Origin: Colletes latitarsis | Lineage: Eukaryota; Arthropoda; Insecta; Hymenoptera; Colletidae | Length of the DNA stretch: 64,000 bases | NCBI RefSeq assembly: GCF_051014445.1 | Contig: NW_027488370.1 | Span: forward strand, 13,020,001 to 13,084,000 | Direction: 5' to 3' | In this document: piece by piece, positions 1 to 9,312 of the stretch | Position numbering within the stretch: position 1 is the stretch's first letter | How the letters are laid out: every line of letters begins with the position of its first letter | Notes under the pieces: model-generated | The model's database searches: none | What the model saw: the letters and a program-made list of their open reading frames with translations, nothing else | Told to the model about the DNA's origin: nothing | Position numbers and translations under genes: made by a program

Positions 1-1673
1 ATGCAATCCAGAAAAAGCCCAGGATCTAGCCATCAAGTATGAGAAATATGCGAAAGAATGAGCCTGATGGGAGCAAATCCCAGACCTAACCCAGACCTAA
101 CTTGCGTTGTCCTCTAAAATATTGATGGAAACCGGGTTTAATTGACTGTTTCAGTGTTGTACTTCATTACTACGTGATGCAATCCAGAAAAAGCCCAGGA
201 TCTAGCCATCAAGTATGAGAAATATGCGAAAGAATGAGCCTGATGGGAGCAAATCCCAGACCTAACCTAGACCTAACATGAATTATTCTCTAAAATATTG
301 GTCGAAACCAGGTTTAATTGACTGTTTCAGTGTGGTACCATATTACTACGTGATCCAAACCAGTAAAAACCCAGGATCCGTTCTACAAGTATGTGAAGAA
401 TGCGAAAGTGTGAGTCTGATGAGTGAAAATCCCAGGCCTGATCTAGACCTAAAATGCGATATCCTCTAAAATATTGAGCGAAACCAGGTTTAATGGACTG
501 TTTCAGTGTGGCACCACACTACTACGGGATCCAAACCAGAAAATAACCCAGGATCTGTTCAACGAGTATGTGAAGTGTGCGAAAGTATGAGTCTGATGAG
601 TGAAAATCCCAGGCCTAACCTAGACCTAACATGCGTTGTCCTCAAAAATATTAATCGAAACCTGGTTTAATCGACTGTTTCAGTGTGGTACCACATTACT
701 ATGTGATCCAAACCAGAAAATAACCCAGGATCTGTTCAACGAGTATGTGAAGTGTGCGAAAGTATGAGTCTGATGAGGGCAAATCCCAGACCTATCCCAG
801 ACCTAACATGCGTTATCCTCTAAAATATTTATCAAGACCAGGTTTAATTGATTGTTTCAGTGTGGACCCACATAACTACGTGATCCAAAGCAGAAAAAAC
901 CCAGGATCCGTTCGACAAGTATGTGAAGAATGCGAAAGTATGAGTCTGATGAGTGAAAAAACCAGGCCTGACCTAGACCTAACATGCGTTCTCCTCTAAA
1001 ATATTGAGCGAAACCAGGTTTAATGGACTGTTTCAGTGTGGTACCACACTACTACGGGATCCAAACCAGAAAAAACCCAGGATCTGTTCAACAAGTATGT
1101 GAAAAACGCGACAGTATGAGCCTGATGTGGGCAAATCCCAGACCTATCCCAGACCTAACTTGCGTTGTCCTCTAAAATATTGATGGAAACCAGGTTTAAT
1201 TGACTGTTTCAGTGTTGTACTTCATTACTACGTGATGCAATCCAGAAAAAGCTCAGGATCTAGCCATCAAGTATGAGAAATATGCGAAAGAATGAGCCTG
1301 ATGGGAGCAAATCCCAGACTTATCCCGGACCTAACTTGCGATATCCTCCAAAATATTGATCGAAGCCAGGTTTAATTGACTGTTTTAGTGTGGTACCACA
1401 TTACTACGTGATCGAAACCAGGAAAAACCCAGGATCTGTTCAACAAGTATGTGAAAAACGCGAAACTGTGAGTCTGATGAGGGCAAATCTTAGACCTAAC
1501 CCAGACCTAAGATGCGTTATCCTCTAAAATATTTATCCAGACCAGGTTTCATTGAATGTTTCAGTGTGGTACCACTTTACTACGTGATCCAATCCTGAAA
1601 TAGCCCAGGATCTAGCCATGAAGTGTGAGAAATATACGATAGTAAGAGCCTGATGAGGGCAAAGCCTAGACCT

Positions 1674-1687
1674 ATCCCAGACCTAAC
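1674..1687 (-). other. Unoccupied retroelement target site (paralogous empty site)
   Basis: The 14-bp sequence atcccagacctaac is here uninterrupted and followed by ttgcgttatcc. The satellite on both sides carries the same rare variants as the flanks of copies A/B and D (gatagtaagagcc on the left, acaatgcagaaacagccc on the right). It therefore shows what the occupied sites looked like before insertion and fixes the target duplication at 14 bp. Confidence 0.85.
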
Positions 1688-3257
1688 TTGCGTTATCCTC
1701 TAAAATATTGATCGAAACCATGTTTAATTGACTGTTTCAGCGTGGTACCACATTACTACGTGGTACAATGCAGAAACAGCCCAGGATCTAGCCATGAAGT
1801 ATGAGAAATATGCGAAAATATGAGCCTGATGTGGGCAAATCCTAGACGTAACCCAGACCTAACATGCGTTATCCTCTAAAATATTTATCAAGACCAGGTT
1901 AGTTGAATGTTTCAGTGTGGTACCACATTACTACGTGATCCAAACCAGAAAAAACCCAGGATCCGTTCAACAAGTATGTGAAGAATGCGAATGTATGAGT
2001 CTGATCAGTGAAAATCTCAGGCCTTACCTAGACCTAACTTGCGTTGTCCTCTAAAATATTGATGGAAACCAGGTTTCATTGACTGTTTCAGTGTGGTACT
2101 ACGTTACTACATGATGCAATCCAGAAAAAGCCCAGGATCTAGCCATCAAGTATGAGACATATGCGAAAGAATGAGCCTGATGAGGGCAAATCCTAGACCT
2201 AACCCAGACCTAACATGCGTTATCCTCTAATATATTTATCAAGACCAGGTTTAATTGATTGTTTCAGTATGGACCCACATTACTACGTGATCCAAACCAG
2301 AAAAAACCCAGGATCCGTTCAACAAGTATGTGAAGAATGCGAAAGTATGAGTCTGATGAGTGAAAATCCCAGGCCTGACCTAGACCTAACATGCGTTATC
2401 CTCTAAAATATTGAGCGAAACCAGGTTTAATGGACTGTTTCAGTGTGGTACCACACTACTACGTGATCCAAACATGAAAAAACCCAGGATCCGTTCAACA
2501 AGTATGTGAAGTGTGCGAAAGTATGAGCCTGATGAGAGCAAATCCCAGACCTAACCTAGACCTAACATGAATTATTCTCTAAAATATTGGTCGAAACCAG
2601 GTTTAATTGACTGTTTCAGTGTGGTCCCACATTACTACGTGACCCAAACCAGAAAAAACCCAGGATCCGTTCAACAAGTATGTGAAGAATGCGAAAGTAT
2701 GAGTCTGATGAGTGAAAAAACCAGGCCTGACCTAGACCTAACATGCGTTATCCTCTAAAATATTAATCGAAACAAGGTTTAATCTACTGTTTCAGTGTGG
2801 AACCACATTACTACGTGATCAAAACCAGAAAAAAACCCAGGATCTTGTCAACGAGTATGTGAAGTGTGCGAAAGTATGAGTCTGATGAGGGCTAATCCCA
2901 GACCTATCCCAGACCTAGCTTGCGTTATCCTCTAAAGTATTGATCGAAACCAGGTTTAATTGACTGTTTTAGTGTAGTACCACATTACTACGTGATCCAA
3001 ACCAGAAAAAACCCAGGATCTGTTTAACAAGTATGTGAAAAACGCGAAACTGTGAGCCTGATGAGGGCAAATCTTAGACGTAACCCAGACCTAAGATGCG
3101 TTATCCTCTAAAATATTTATCCAGAACAGGATTCATTGAATGTTTCAGTGTGGTACCAGTTTACTACGTGATCCAATCCAGAAATAGCCCAGGATCTAGC
3201 CATGAAGTATGAGAAATATGCGATAGTAAGAGCCTGATGAGGGCAAATCCTAGAACT

Positions 3258-3271
3258 ATCCCAGACCTAAC
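3258..3271 (-). other. Target-site duplication, 3' side of copy A
   Basis: The 14-bp atcccagacctaac directly abuts the T run of copy A (the poly(A) tail on the minus strand). It is repeated at 3699-3712 at the 5' end of copy A. Confidence 0.9.
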
Positions 3272-3698
3272 TTTTTTTTTTTTTTTTTTTTTTTTTTTGT
3301 CGTGGGGAAAATCTTCGAGAGACTCCCTCCTACCTCCTTGGGGAGAGGTGGGAGGGGTGTGTGGGATTCCCCGCGCCCGTACAACGACAGGCGCGGGACC
3401 TACCCACTAAAAACCCCACGGTGACCCTTCGGCACGCTTTGGGAGGATACCGGGAATCGCTCGAAGCATTCTTCCGGTATCCTCCCCGTGCCCGCGCTTT
3501 CGCGCCCATCCCCCGGGGGGACAATCGGTCCTCCCAGTAGACACACTGCCTCATAGCGGCGGGACGGGGCCACTCCATCCCGCCGCTATCCGTCCCGGGG
3601 CCGCGTTTAGTGGCGGCTGCGAGCCCCAACTCGCAACCGCCCGCGACCCCGTTTCCACCCCTCGGCGGCCGGGCGTTCATGACCGCACCAGACCGCCG
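3272..3698 (-). mobile_element. R1-clade non-LTR retrotransposon copy A, 5'-truncated 3' end
   Basis: A 427-bp insertion: a run of 27 T on the plus strand (the poly(A) tail) followed by the last 400 nt of the element's 3' UTR, closely matching 3739-4138 of copy B with a few substitutions. It has a 14-bp target duplication on both sides. The 5' truncation point, where the minus strand begins CGGCGGTCTGG after the target, is the same as in copy D. No ORF2 sequence remains, so it is dead on arrival. A minus-strand open frame at 3330-3680 is 3' UTR sequence, not a recognised gene. Confidence 0.93.
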
Positions 3699-3712
3699 AT
3701 CCCAGACCTAAC
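3699..3712 (-). other. Target-site duplication shared by copies A and B
   Basis: The 14-bp atcccagacctaac sits between the 5' end of copy A and the poly(A) end of copy B. It is the only satellite sequence between the two elements. This shows that one element inserted at the intact target left beside the other. Confidence 0.9.
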
Positions 3713-4255
3713 ATTTTTTTTTCTTTTTTTTTTTTTTTGTCGTGGGGAAAATCTTCGAAAGACTCCCTCCCACCTCCTTGGGGAGAGGTGGGAGGGGTGT
3801 GTGGGATTCCCCGCGCCCGTACAACGACAGGCGCGGGACCTACCCACTAAAAACCCCACGGTGACCCTTCGGCACGCTTTGGGAGGATACCGGGAATCGC
3901 TCGAAGCATTCTTCCGGTATCCTCCCCGTGCCCGCGCTTTCGCGCCCATCCCCCGGGGGGGACAATCGGTCCCCCCAGTAGACACACTGCCTCATAGCGG
4001 CGGGACGGGGCCACTCCATCCCGCCGCTATCCGTCCCGGGGCCGCGTTTAGTGGCGGCTGCGAGCCCCAACTCGCAACCGCCCGCGACCCCGTTTCCACC
4101 CCTCGGCGGCCGGGCGTTCATGGCCGCACCAGACCGCCGAGGGTGCCTCCCCTTGCGTCGGACCGGAAGGGGGAGGCACTTCTACCCCCAACCGGTCCGA
4201 CCCGGCGCCGCCTGGCGGGAGGAGGGTCCCCTCAGGACCCCACTCCCAGCCTAGG
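3713..4255 (-). other. 3' UTR and poly(A) tail of copy B, rich in inverted repeats
   Basis: From the ORF2 stop to the tail there are 517 nt without an accepted coding function. At least seven inverted repeats are visible. Their arms are 3765-3776/3785-3796 (12 bp), 3810-3817/3830-3837 (8 bp), 3881-3893/3914-3926 (13 bp), 3994-4005/4019-4030 (12 bp), 4053-4064/4071-4082 (11 of 12), 4143-4152/4170-4179 (10 bp) and 4157-4166/4192-4201 (10 bp). The last two interleave. In R1-clade and R2 elements the 3' UTR RNA is recognised by the element's own reverse transcriptase during target-primed reverse transcription; that role here is inferred. A T tract 26 nt long, with one C, ends the element. Confidence 0.85.
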
Positions 4256-7200
4256 TCATCCGCCACGCCGAGGCGGCCGCCCGCGACGCCTCGCGACCGG
4301 GCGACGACCTCGGGCCTCCGCACGAGCGCGAGCTTCAGTGCGCCGCTGAAACTCGCGCTCCCTCCCCGCGGCCTCCTTCTGCAACATTACGTTCTCGCAG
4401 AAGGCCACGGCCCTCCACTTCTCCTCGCTGCCGAGCATGGCGCGCACCACGCCCGGCAGCGAGACATCCCGCCCGACGACGCCGACCAGGACACGGCGCT
4501 CCCCCTCCCACGCGGGGCATACCTCCAGGGTATGATCCGCCGTGTCCTGCTCAGCGTCGCAGTGGCAGCAACGCGCCGTCGGCTCCTTCCCTATCCGGCA
4601 CAGGTATCTTCCGAAGCTGCCATGCCCGGAAAATACCTGTGCCATCCGGTAGGTGAGGCTGCCATGGCCTCTGTCCAGCCACTCCTTCAGGAGTGGCCCA
4701 ACCGCCCCGACAGTCCGGTGCCCCGCGGTTGGCAGAGCCAGCCGCTCCTGCCACGCGAGCAACACGGACTGCCGGGCCTGGCGCTTCAAATCGCCCCAAG
4801 CAGGTTCCTGCCCGCCCGGGACCGCCCCCACCCCCGCGCGACGGTCGACGCGGTGCCGGTACATCACCGCGTGCGACCGCGCGAGCAGGTCCATGGGCGG
4901 CATCCCCGCTAGAACCGTCGCCGCCTCATGTGACATGGTCCAATACCCGCGGACGACCCTGAGCGCCATGCGCCTCTGCACCCGACGCAGCATAGTCATG
5001 CTGCGCCGGGAGGCAGCCAGGTCGTCCGCCCAGACGGGGGCCCCGTATAGGGCCACCGACTGGACCATTGCCACATAGAGGCGACGAACTCGGCCCGCCG
5101 GGCCCCCCAGGTTGGGCAGGATCCGGCCCAGAGCCGCAACCATCCTTTCCAACCGGGGGACCAGACAGCGGAAATGCTCCTCGAAACGCCAGTGGCTATC
5201 GAGGATCAGCCCTAGATACCTGATCTGGGGCTTCACCTCGATGTCAGCCCCACCCACCCGGATCAGAGGGGGTGGCGGATCCTGCCGAGGTGAATGAAAC
5301 GCAATCACCTCGGTCTTATGGACCGCCACCGTCATCCCCATCCCCCTGATCCGGTCGACGACGCGTTGCGACCCCTCCTCCGCGCGACGCATGGCCCTCC
5401 CCCAGTGCGCCCCGACGGCCAGCACCAGTGTGTCATCCGCATAACACACCGTGCTGACGCCGTCGGGGAGGCCGGTCCGCAACACCGAGTCGTACGCGAT
5501 GTTCCACAGGAGTGGCCCGAGGACCGACCCCTGCGGAACACCGCAGTACACCTCCCTCCGCATATCACTATCCCGGCCCGGATACTCGATCCACCTGCCG
5601 CGGAGATAATCCCCGACGACCGCCCTGAGACAAGGGGGGACCCGATGATATTCGAGTCCCCTCCTTATCTCTTCCCAGGGGAGGGTGTTAAAGGCATTGG
5701 CAATATCCAAGGATATTGCCAATGCCACCCCTCCCCGGGAGACGGCCGCCCCCGAGAGGGCCCTCACACGACCTATCGCGTCGATAGTCGATCGGCCCCC
5801 CCGGAAACCGAACTGGCAGTCGGCCAGACCGGGATCACCCCGCGACAGGTGCTCGACGAGGCGGGCAGCAATCACCCGCTCGAAGAGCTTGCCCACCTCA
5901 TCGAGGAGACAAATGGGCCGGTATGCGGAGGGAGACTCCGCGGGCCGACCCTCCTTCCGGAGGAGGACCATCCTCGCCACCTTCCAACTGGGGGGGAATC
6001 GCCCGTCCCTCAGGCAGCGGTCGAACAACCGCCTGAGGTCGGCCCCTAGGACGCCCTGGGTCAAGACCCAAACCCGGCCGGGCACACCATCCGGACCCGG
6101 GGCCGTGTTACGAACCCCGAGCCGTCTGATGGCCGCTGCCAGCTCCTCCTGCGTGACCCCCAGCTCGGCCGTCCACTCCACTGGGACAGCCGCCGCCGCC
6201 GGAGGACGCGGTCCCCTCTCCCCAATTGGGAAGAGTGTATTGACCACGCCCTCCAGCAGCCGGGGGTCAAGACCCTCGGTGACGGGGGGCGCCCACGGGC
6301 GGAGCTTATTCAGCACCACCTTATATGGGCGCCCCCATGGATCGTCATCAAGGGTCTGGAGGAGCTCCTTCCATGCCCGGGTCTTGGCCCGTTTGATGGC
6401 GACCTGCAGAGCAACCCGCGCCACGCGGTATGCTCCATACAGGTCATCAGCTGCCCTCGCTCGCGCCACGCCGTCGCCTGTACGTTGACGACGGCGCGCG
6501 CGGGTGTACTGGCGTCGGGCGCGGACAGTCGCGACTCGCAACTCCGCGATCGCGTCCGACCACCAGTACACCGCCCGGCGAGGAGAAGCCCGCCCGACCC
6601 GAGGCATCGCCGCGTCGCAAATACCCGCGACCAATGCTCCGAGCCGGGCGACCTCCTCCTCTATGCTCGGCAACTCGGCCGCGCCCTGCGGCCAAGTTGC
6701 AGCGAGGGCAGCTGCCATCAGGGCGTCCTTGTCTAGGCGCCGAAGCGCCCAGCGGCGTGGTGGGGTGCCACGCAGGCGGCCGTGTCGGGATGCACTCGCG
6801 GCGGCAGAGACCTCCATCCGGATGTACCGGTGATCGGAGAGTGTCTCTGCCCCCGCGACCACGTGCCAACCCGACACCATGCGCACGGCGTTGGGGGTCG
6901 CGAATCCAACATCCACGATGGACCCCCCATATCGCCGCACGCATGTGTGCTCCGACCCCCGGTTCAATACCCGGAGGTCGAGCCCCGCCGCCCAATCGCC
7001 CAGGATCCCGCCGCGAACGGAGGTCCTGGGGGATCCCCAAGCCACCGACTTGGCATTAAAATCCCCCAGGACCAGCACCGGCCGGGCCGCGTAGCGCTGC
7101 ACGCATGCCGCGACCTCGGCCAAGTACAGCTCGAACGCAGCGTGACCGCTACGGGGCGAAATGTAGCACCCCACCACAGCGACTCCCCCCCAGTCCACGG

Positions 7201-7435
7201 CGACGAATCCCCGACCGCGCTCCAACAAGGAGAACGGTGGGGACCCGTCGCCCCCTCCCCATACCGTCGCCACCAAGCCGTCCGCGTCGCCCACCCAATG
7301 AGGGTGATCAGGGATGCGGTACGGCTCGGCGGCGACCGCCAGGCCAACCCCCCACTCCGCGAGGACTTGGGACATCAAGTCCTGTGCCGCGCGGCAGTGG
7401 TTGAGGTTGGCCTGGAGGAGGAGGCGGGGCGGCAT
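4256..7435 (-). CDS. Retrotransposon ORF2: APE-type endonuclease and reverse transcriptase
   Basis: A 1,059-residue polyprotein that nicks target DNA and reverse-transcribes the element RNA from the nick. The N-terminal endonuclease spans about residues 1-205: QANLNHCRAAQDL with N10, E37 in AAEPYR, LGDFNAK with D125, and SDHRYI with D201 and H202, all expected catalytic or structural positions. The reverse transcriptase spans about 440-760: TAPGPDGVPG (445-454), AYRPICLLDEVGKLFERV, CQFGFRGGRSTIDA (540-553), SLDIANAF with D577, GVPQGSVLGPLLWN (632-645) and YADD (665-668), so the catalytic aspartates are present. A C-terminal CX2CX8HX4C knuckle uses C956, C959, H968 and C973. The tail is very arginine-rich. 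The chosen ATG at 7435 overlaps a TAA in frame with ORF1 (TAATG). No frameshift or stop is seen. Compared with copy C over 903 residues I count about 22 substitutions and one missing serine codon near residue 1011. Confidence 0.93.
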   Translation of the reverse strand: MPPRLLLQANLNHCRAAQDLMSQVLAEWGVGLAVAAEPYRIPDHPHWVGDADGLVATVWGGGDGSPPFSLLERGRGFVAVDWGGVAVVGCYISPRSGHAAFELYLAEVAACVQRYAARPVLVLGDFNAKSVAWGSPRTSVRGGILGDWAAGLDLRVLNRGSEHTCVRRYGGSIVDVGFATPNAVRMVSGWHVVAGAETLSDHRYIRMEVSAAASASRHGRLRGTPPRRWALRRLDKDALMAAALAATWPQGAAELPSIEEEVARLGALVAGICDAAMPRVGRASPRRAVYWWSDAIAELRVATVRARRQYTRARRRQRTGDGVARARAADDLYGAYRVARVALQVAIKRAKTRAWKELLQTLDDDPWGRPYKVVLNKLRPWAPPVTEGLDPRLLEGVVNTLFPIGERGPRPPAAAAVPVEWTAELGVTQEELAAAIRRLGVRNTAPGPDGVPGRVWVLTQGVLGADLRRLFDRCLRDGRFPPSWKVARMVLLRKEGRPAESPSAYRPICLLDEVGKLFERVIAARLVEHLSRGDPGLADCQFGFRGGRSTIDAIGRVRALSGAAVSRGGVALAISLDIANAFNTLPWEEIRRGLEYHRVPPCLRAVVGDYLRGRWIEYPGRDSDMRREVYCGVPQGSVLGPLLWNIAYDSVLRTGLPDGVSTVCYADDTLVLAVGAHWGRAMRRAEEGSQRVVDRIRGMGMTVAVHKTEVIAFHSPRQDPPPPLIRVGGADIEVKPQIRYLGLILDSHWRFEEHFRCLVPRLERMVAALGRILPNLGGPAGRVRRLYVAMVQSVALYGAPVWADDLAASRRSMTMLRRVQRRMALRVVRGYWTMSHEAATVLAGMPPMDLLARSHAVMYRHRVDRRAGVGAVPGGQEPAWGDLKRQARQSVLLAWQERLALPTAGHRTVGAVGPLLKEWLDRGHGSLTYRMAQVFSGHGSFGRYLCRIGKEPTARCCHCDAEQDTADHTLEVCPAWEGERRVLVGVVGRDVSLPGVVRAMLGSEEKWRAVAFCENVMLQKEAAGREREFQRRTEARARAEARGRRPVARRRGRPPRRGG

Positions 7436-7437
7436 TA
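7433..7437 (-). promoter_or_regulatory. TAATG overlap: likely ORF1 stop / ORF2 restart
   Basis: On the minus strand the ORF2 ATG (7435-7433) shares its A with a TAA (7437-7435) that is in frame with ORF1. SART1 and some related R1-clade elements are known to translate ORF2 by termination-reinitiation at overlapping stop and start codons, and this arrangement matches. In this copy ribosomes would meet an earlier in-frame TGA at 7573-7575, so coupling may be broken here. Confidence 0.65.
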
Positions 7438-7575
7438 ATTAATGGCCGCGCCAGCCTCCTCCCGGCCGTCCGTCCCCGTAGCACCGTCCACCTCCATGGA
7501 GGACGATGCCACCGCCCTCGGCACCGGAGCCGGTGCAGCCCGCCTCTTCCTCTCCTTCCGGGAGGGGGGGGATCA
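7435..7575 (-). pseudogene. In-frame C-terminal tail of ORF1 after a TGA
   Basis: From the TGA at 7575-7573 the same reading frame stays open for 45 codons to the TAA at 7437-7435. The tail begins with a basic R/K cluster, then alanine and proline, then an acidic stretch around MEVDG, a composition typical of gag C-termini rather than of random sequence. It ends exactly at the ORF2 start codon. The simplest reading is that the TGA is a recent point mutation, plausibly CGA to TGA at a CpG, and that ORF1 normally ends at TAATG. Readthrough or a family-wide early stop are alternatives that one copy cannot exclude. Confidence 0.65.
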
Positions 7576-9312
7576 CTTCTTGCTCCCCACCCTGTGATCG
7601 GCTGGCCTCCCCATGTCCGCACACAGCGGGCAGTGGGGGGCCGCCGAGCACTGGCTCGCACGGTGCTCTTTGGCACCGCAGCGGTAACACTGACCGCTGC
7701 GGTCCACCGGCGAGGTGCACCACTGCCTCACGTGCCCCAATTGGAGGCAGCGGTGACACTGGAGCGGGCGCGGCGCGAGGATTTCCACTCGCGCCGAAAC
7801 CCACCCCACCAACACCCTCCCGGATTCCGCCACCTTACGGGCGGCGGAGAGGGGGCACCGGGCCCACACCGACCCGAGGCCGGAGGGCGACCTGCGGATC
7901 TCTCCGATCCGCAGGTCCTCCACAGGACAGTCCCCCGCCCTCGCAAGGGCACGGGACACATCCTGTGGGCTGACCGAGTCGTCCAGCCCACAAACGTGCA
8001 TCTCCGTGCGCTTCGTGGGCCGGGCGACCCGGACACCTCGCTCGCCCAGCTGCTCCCGGAGCCTCTGGGCGAGACGATCCGCCTTCGCGCCGCCTTCTGC
8101 ACCGGGGATCTCCAGCAAGAGACCCCCGGTCACGGCCCTCTTCGCCCTCACGGAGGCGATGCCCAGCTCTTCCAGGGAGATATTCTCCCTGGCGAGCCGC
8201 ATCGCCTCCGCGAGGGTCAGGTCGCCCCTCTGCGCAACGGTCAGCGTCACCGCTGCCGTTTTTGGGGGACGACCTGGTCGTGCCTCCCCGACCTTCGCGG
8301 CCTTTACCTTGGCCGCCGGCGGCGGAGGCGGAGGCTGCGGTTGCGAGGCCTTCCTCGCCGCCCGCTTCGCCTTCCGCCCCACCACCTCACTCCACGCCAC
8401 CCCCCCTTGGAAGGGTGCTGCGGAGGACGCGACCACCGCGACCACGGGTACACCACCCCCCTTGGGGGTCGCGACCCGGGGCCCTGGTGCCGCAACGCTG
8501 GGCGGAGCCTTCACTCCGCCCTTCTTTGCCTTCCCCGACTGTACCGGAACAGGTCGGGGAGGCACCGCCTTCCTGCTGACCGCTCTTCCGGCGAGGAGCT
8601 CCTCCCGGAAGGCGGCCAGCTTGCCATCAATCATGTCCCCAATCCTCCTCAGAAGATCGTCCTCTGAGGAGGACGGGGACTTCTTCACGGGCGGAGTGCG
8701 GGTGCAGGGGCCCGCGGTGCCCCGCACCACTGCCGCCGCACTCCGCTTATTTACCTCCGCCGAGGGACGCGGCGGCGGAGGAGGAGGGAGGATGGGAGGG
8801 AGGGCCGCGCTGTTCCACAGCGCCTCTGCCCTCCTCCTCTCCTGTCGCTCCTCCTCCAACAGGAGCTGCAGACGGGCGTTCCGCCCTCTGAGCTCCCGCG
8901 CCGCCTCCCTCATTTCCTCCGCCGCGGCCTTCAGGGCCTCCGCGCCACCGCTTTTCTGCCCCTTAAAGGCGCAGGCAGCGGCGACTTTCTCCACCCGCCT
9001 CAGGGACGAGGAGATCCTCTCCGATATCTCCTCGGTCACCTCGTCCCTGAGGCAACTCAGCCTCACCGACGGGCTCATCGCCCCGCCCACCTCGACGACG
9101 GCCTGCCCCGCCCTCTTCCTCTTAGAGCCTATGAGGCTCCTGGTGGAGGAGAAGGACGAGACTGACGCAGTCTCGTCGTCCTCCTCCACCTTCCACGAAG
9201 CCGGGCCAGGCGCTGAAGGCGGCGCGAGCGCCGTCACTCCAGTCCCAACACCGCCTTCGTCCTCCCCCTCTGACTTACCCCGTCCCATCCCCGTTTTAAT
9301 ATTGAACTCCAT
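7573..9312 (-). CDS. Retrotransposon ORF1: gag-like RNA-binding protein with CCHC knuckles
   Basis: A 579-residue protein expected to coat the element RNA and carry it to the target. Order of parts: a serine-rich segment with SVSSFSSTRSL (about 50-60), a basic GSKRKR cluster that may be a nuclear signal (62-67), a charged heptad-like region likely to form a coiled coil (about 125-166), a proline run (172-183), a long low-complexity Ala/Pro/Lys linker, a conserved gag core (about 350-515), then three zinc knuckles: CX2CX4HX4C at 519-532 and 542-555, and CPLCADMGRPADH at 561-573. Three knuckles at the end of ORF1 are diagnostic for R1-clade elements. The ATG at 9312 is the first in the frame after the 5' UTR. 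The TGA at 7573-7575 lies just after the third knuckle and is probably premature, since the frame continues to the ORF2 start. Confidence 0.88.
   Translation of the reverse strand: MEFNIKTGMGRGKSEGEDEGGVGTGVTALAPPSAPGPASWKVEEDDETASVSSFSSTRSLIGSKRKRAGQAVVEVGGAMSPSVRLSCLRDEVTEEISERISSSLRRVEKVAAACAFKGQKSGGAEALKAAAEEMREAARELRGRNARLQLLLEEERQERRRAEALWNSAALPPILPPPPPPRPSAEVNKRSAAAVVRGTAGPCTRTPPVKKSPSSSEDDLLRRIGDMIDGKLAAFREELLAGRAVSRKAVPPRPVPVQSGKAKKGGVKAPPSVAAPGPRVATPKGGGVPVVAVVASSAAPFQGGVAWSEVVGRKAKRAARKASQPQPPPPPPAAKVKAAKVGEARPGRPPKTAAVTLTVAQRGDLTLAEAMRLARENISLEELGIASVRAKRAVTGGLLLEIPGAEGGAKADRLAQRLREQLGERGVRVARPTKRTEMHVCGLDDSVSPQDVSRALARAGDCPVEDLRIGEIRRSPSGLGSVWARCPLSAARKVAESGRVLVGWVSARVEILAPRPLQCHRCLQLGHVRQWCTSPVDRSGQCYRCGAKEHRASQCSAAPHCPLCADMGRPADHRVGSKK

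Larger units (their letters stand above)
1..3271 (+). repeat. 176-bp satellite array, left block
   Basis: Head-to-tail monomers of about 176 bp, read most easily from the recurring ctctaaaatatt box (near 113, 289, 465 and so on). Each monomer holds, in order, a telomere-like CCTAAC..AGACCTAAC stretch, an atgcgttatcctctaaaata segment, an accaggtttaattgactg segment, a GGTACC-centred dyad, a ccaggatc box and a gatgagggcaaatccc segment. Monomers differ by scattered substitutions and by alternative blocks (for example gttcaacaagtatgtgaa versus tagccatgaagtatgag), so several monomer classes are interleaved. Positions 1040-2200 match 55064-56224 at a constant shift of 54,024 bp. No protein gene is supported here. 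Centromeric or subtelomeric origin cannot be decided from sequence alone. Confidence 0.95.

Noticed and set aside
278..469. 63-codon satellite open frames as real genes
   Set aside because: They repeat with the monomer, lack independent regulatory signals, and are lost in whole domains of the array. Satellite homogenisation explains their conservation.
3272..3298. Long T tracts (also 3714-3738 and 61875-61897) as transcription terminators
   Set aside because: Each sits at the 3' end of a minus-strand retroelement next to a target duplication, so they are poly(A) tails.
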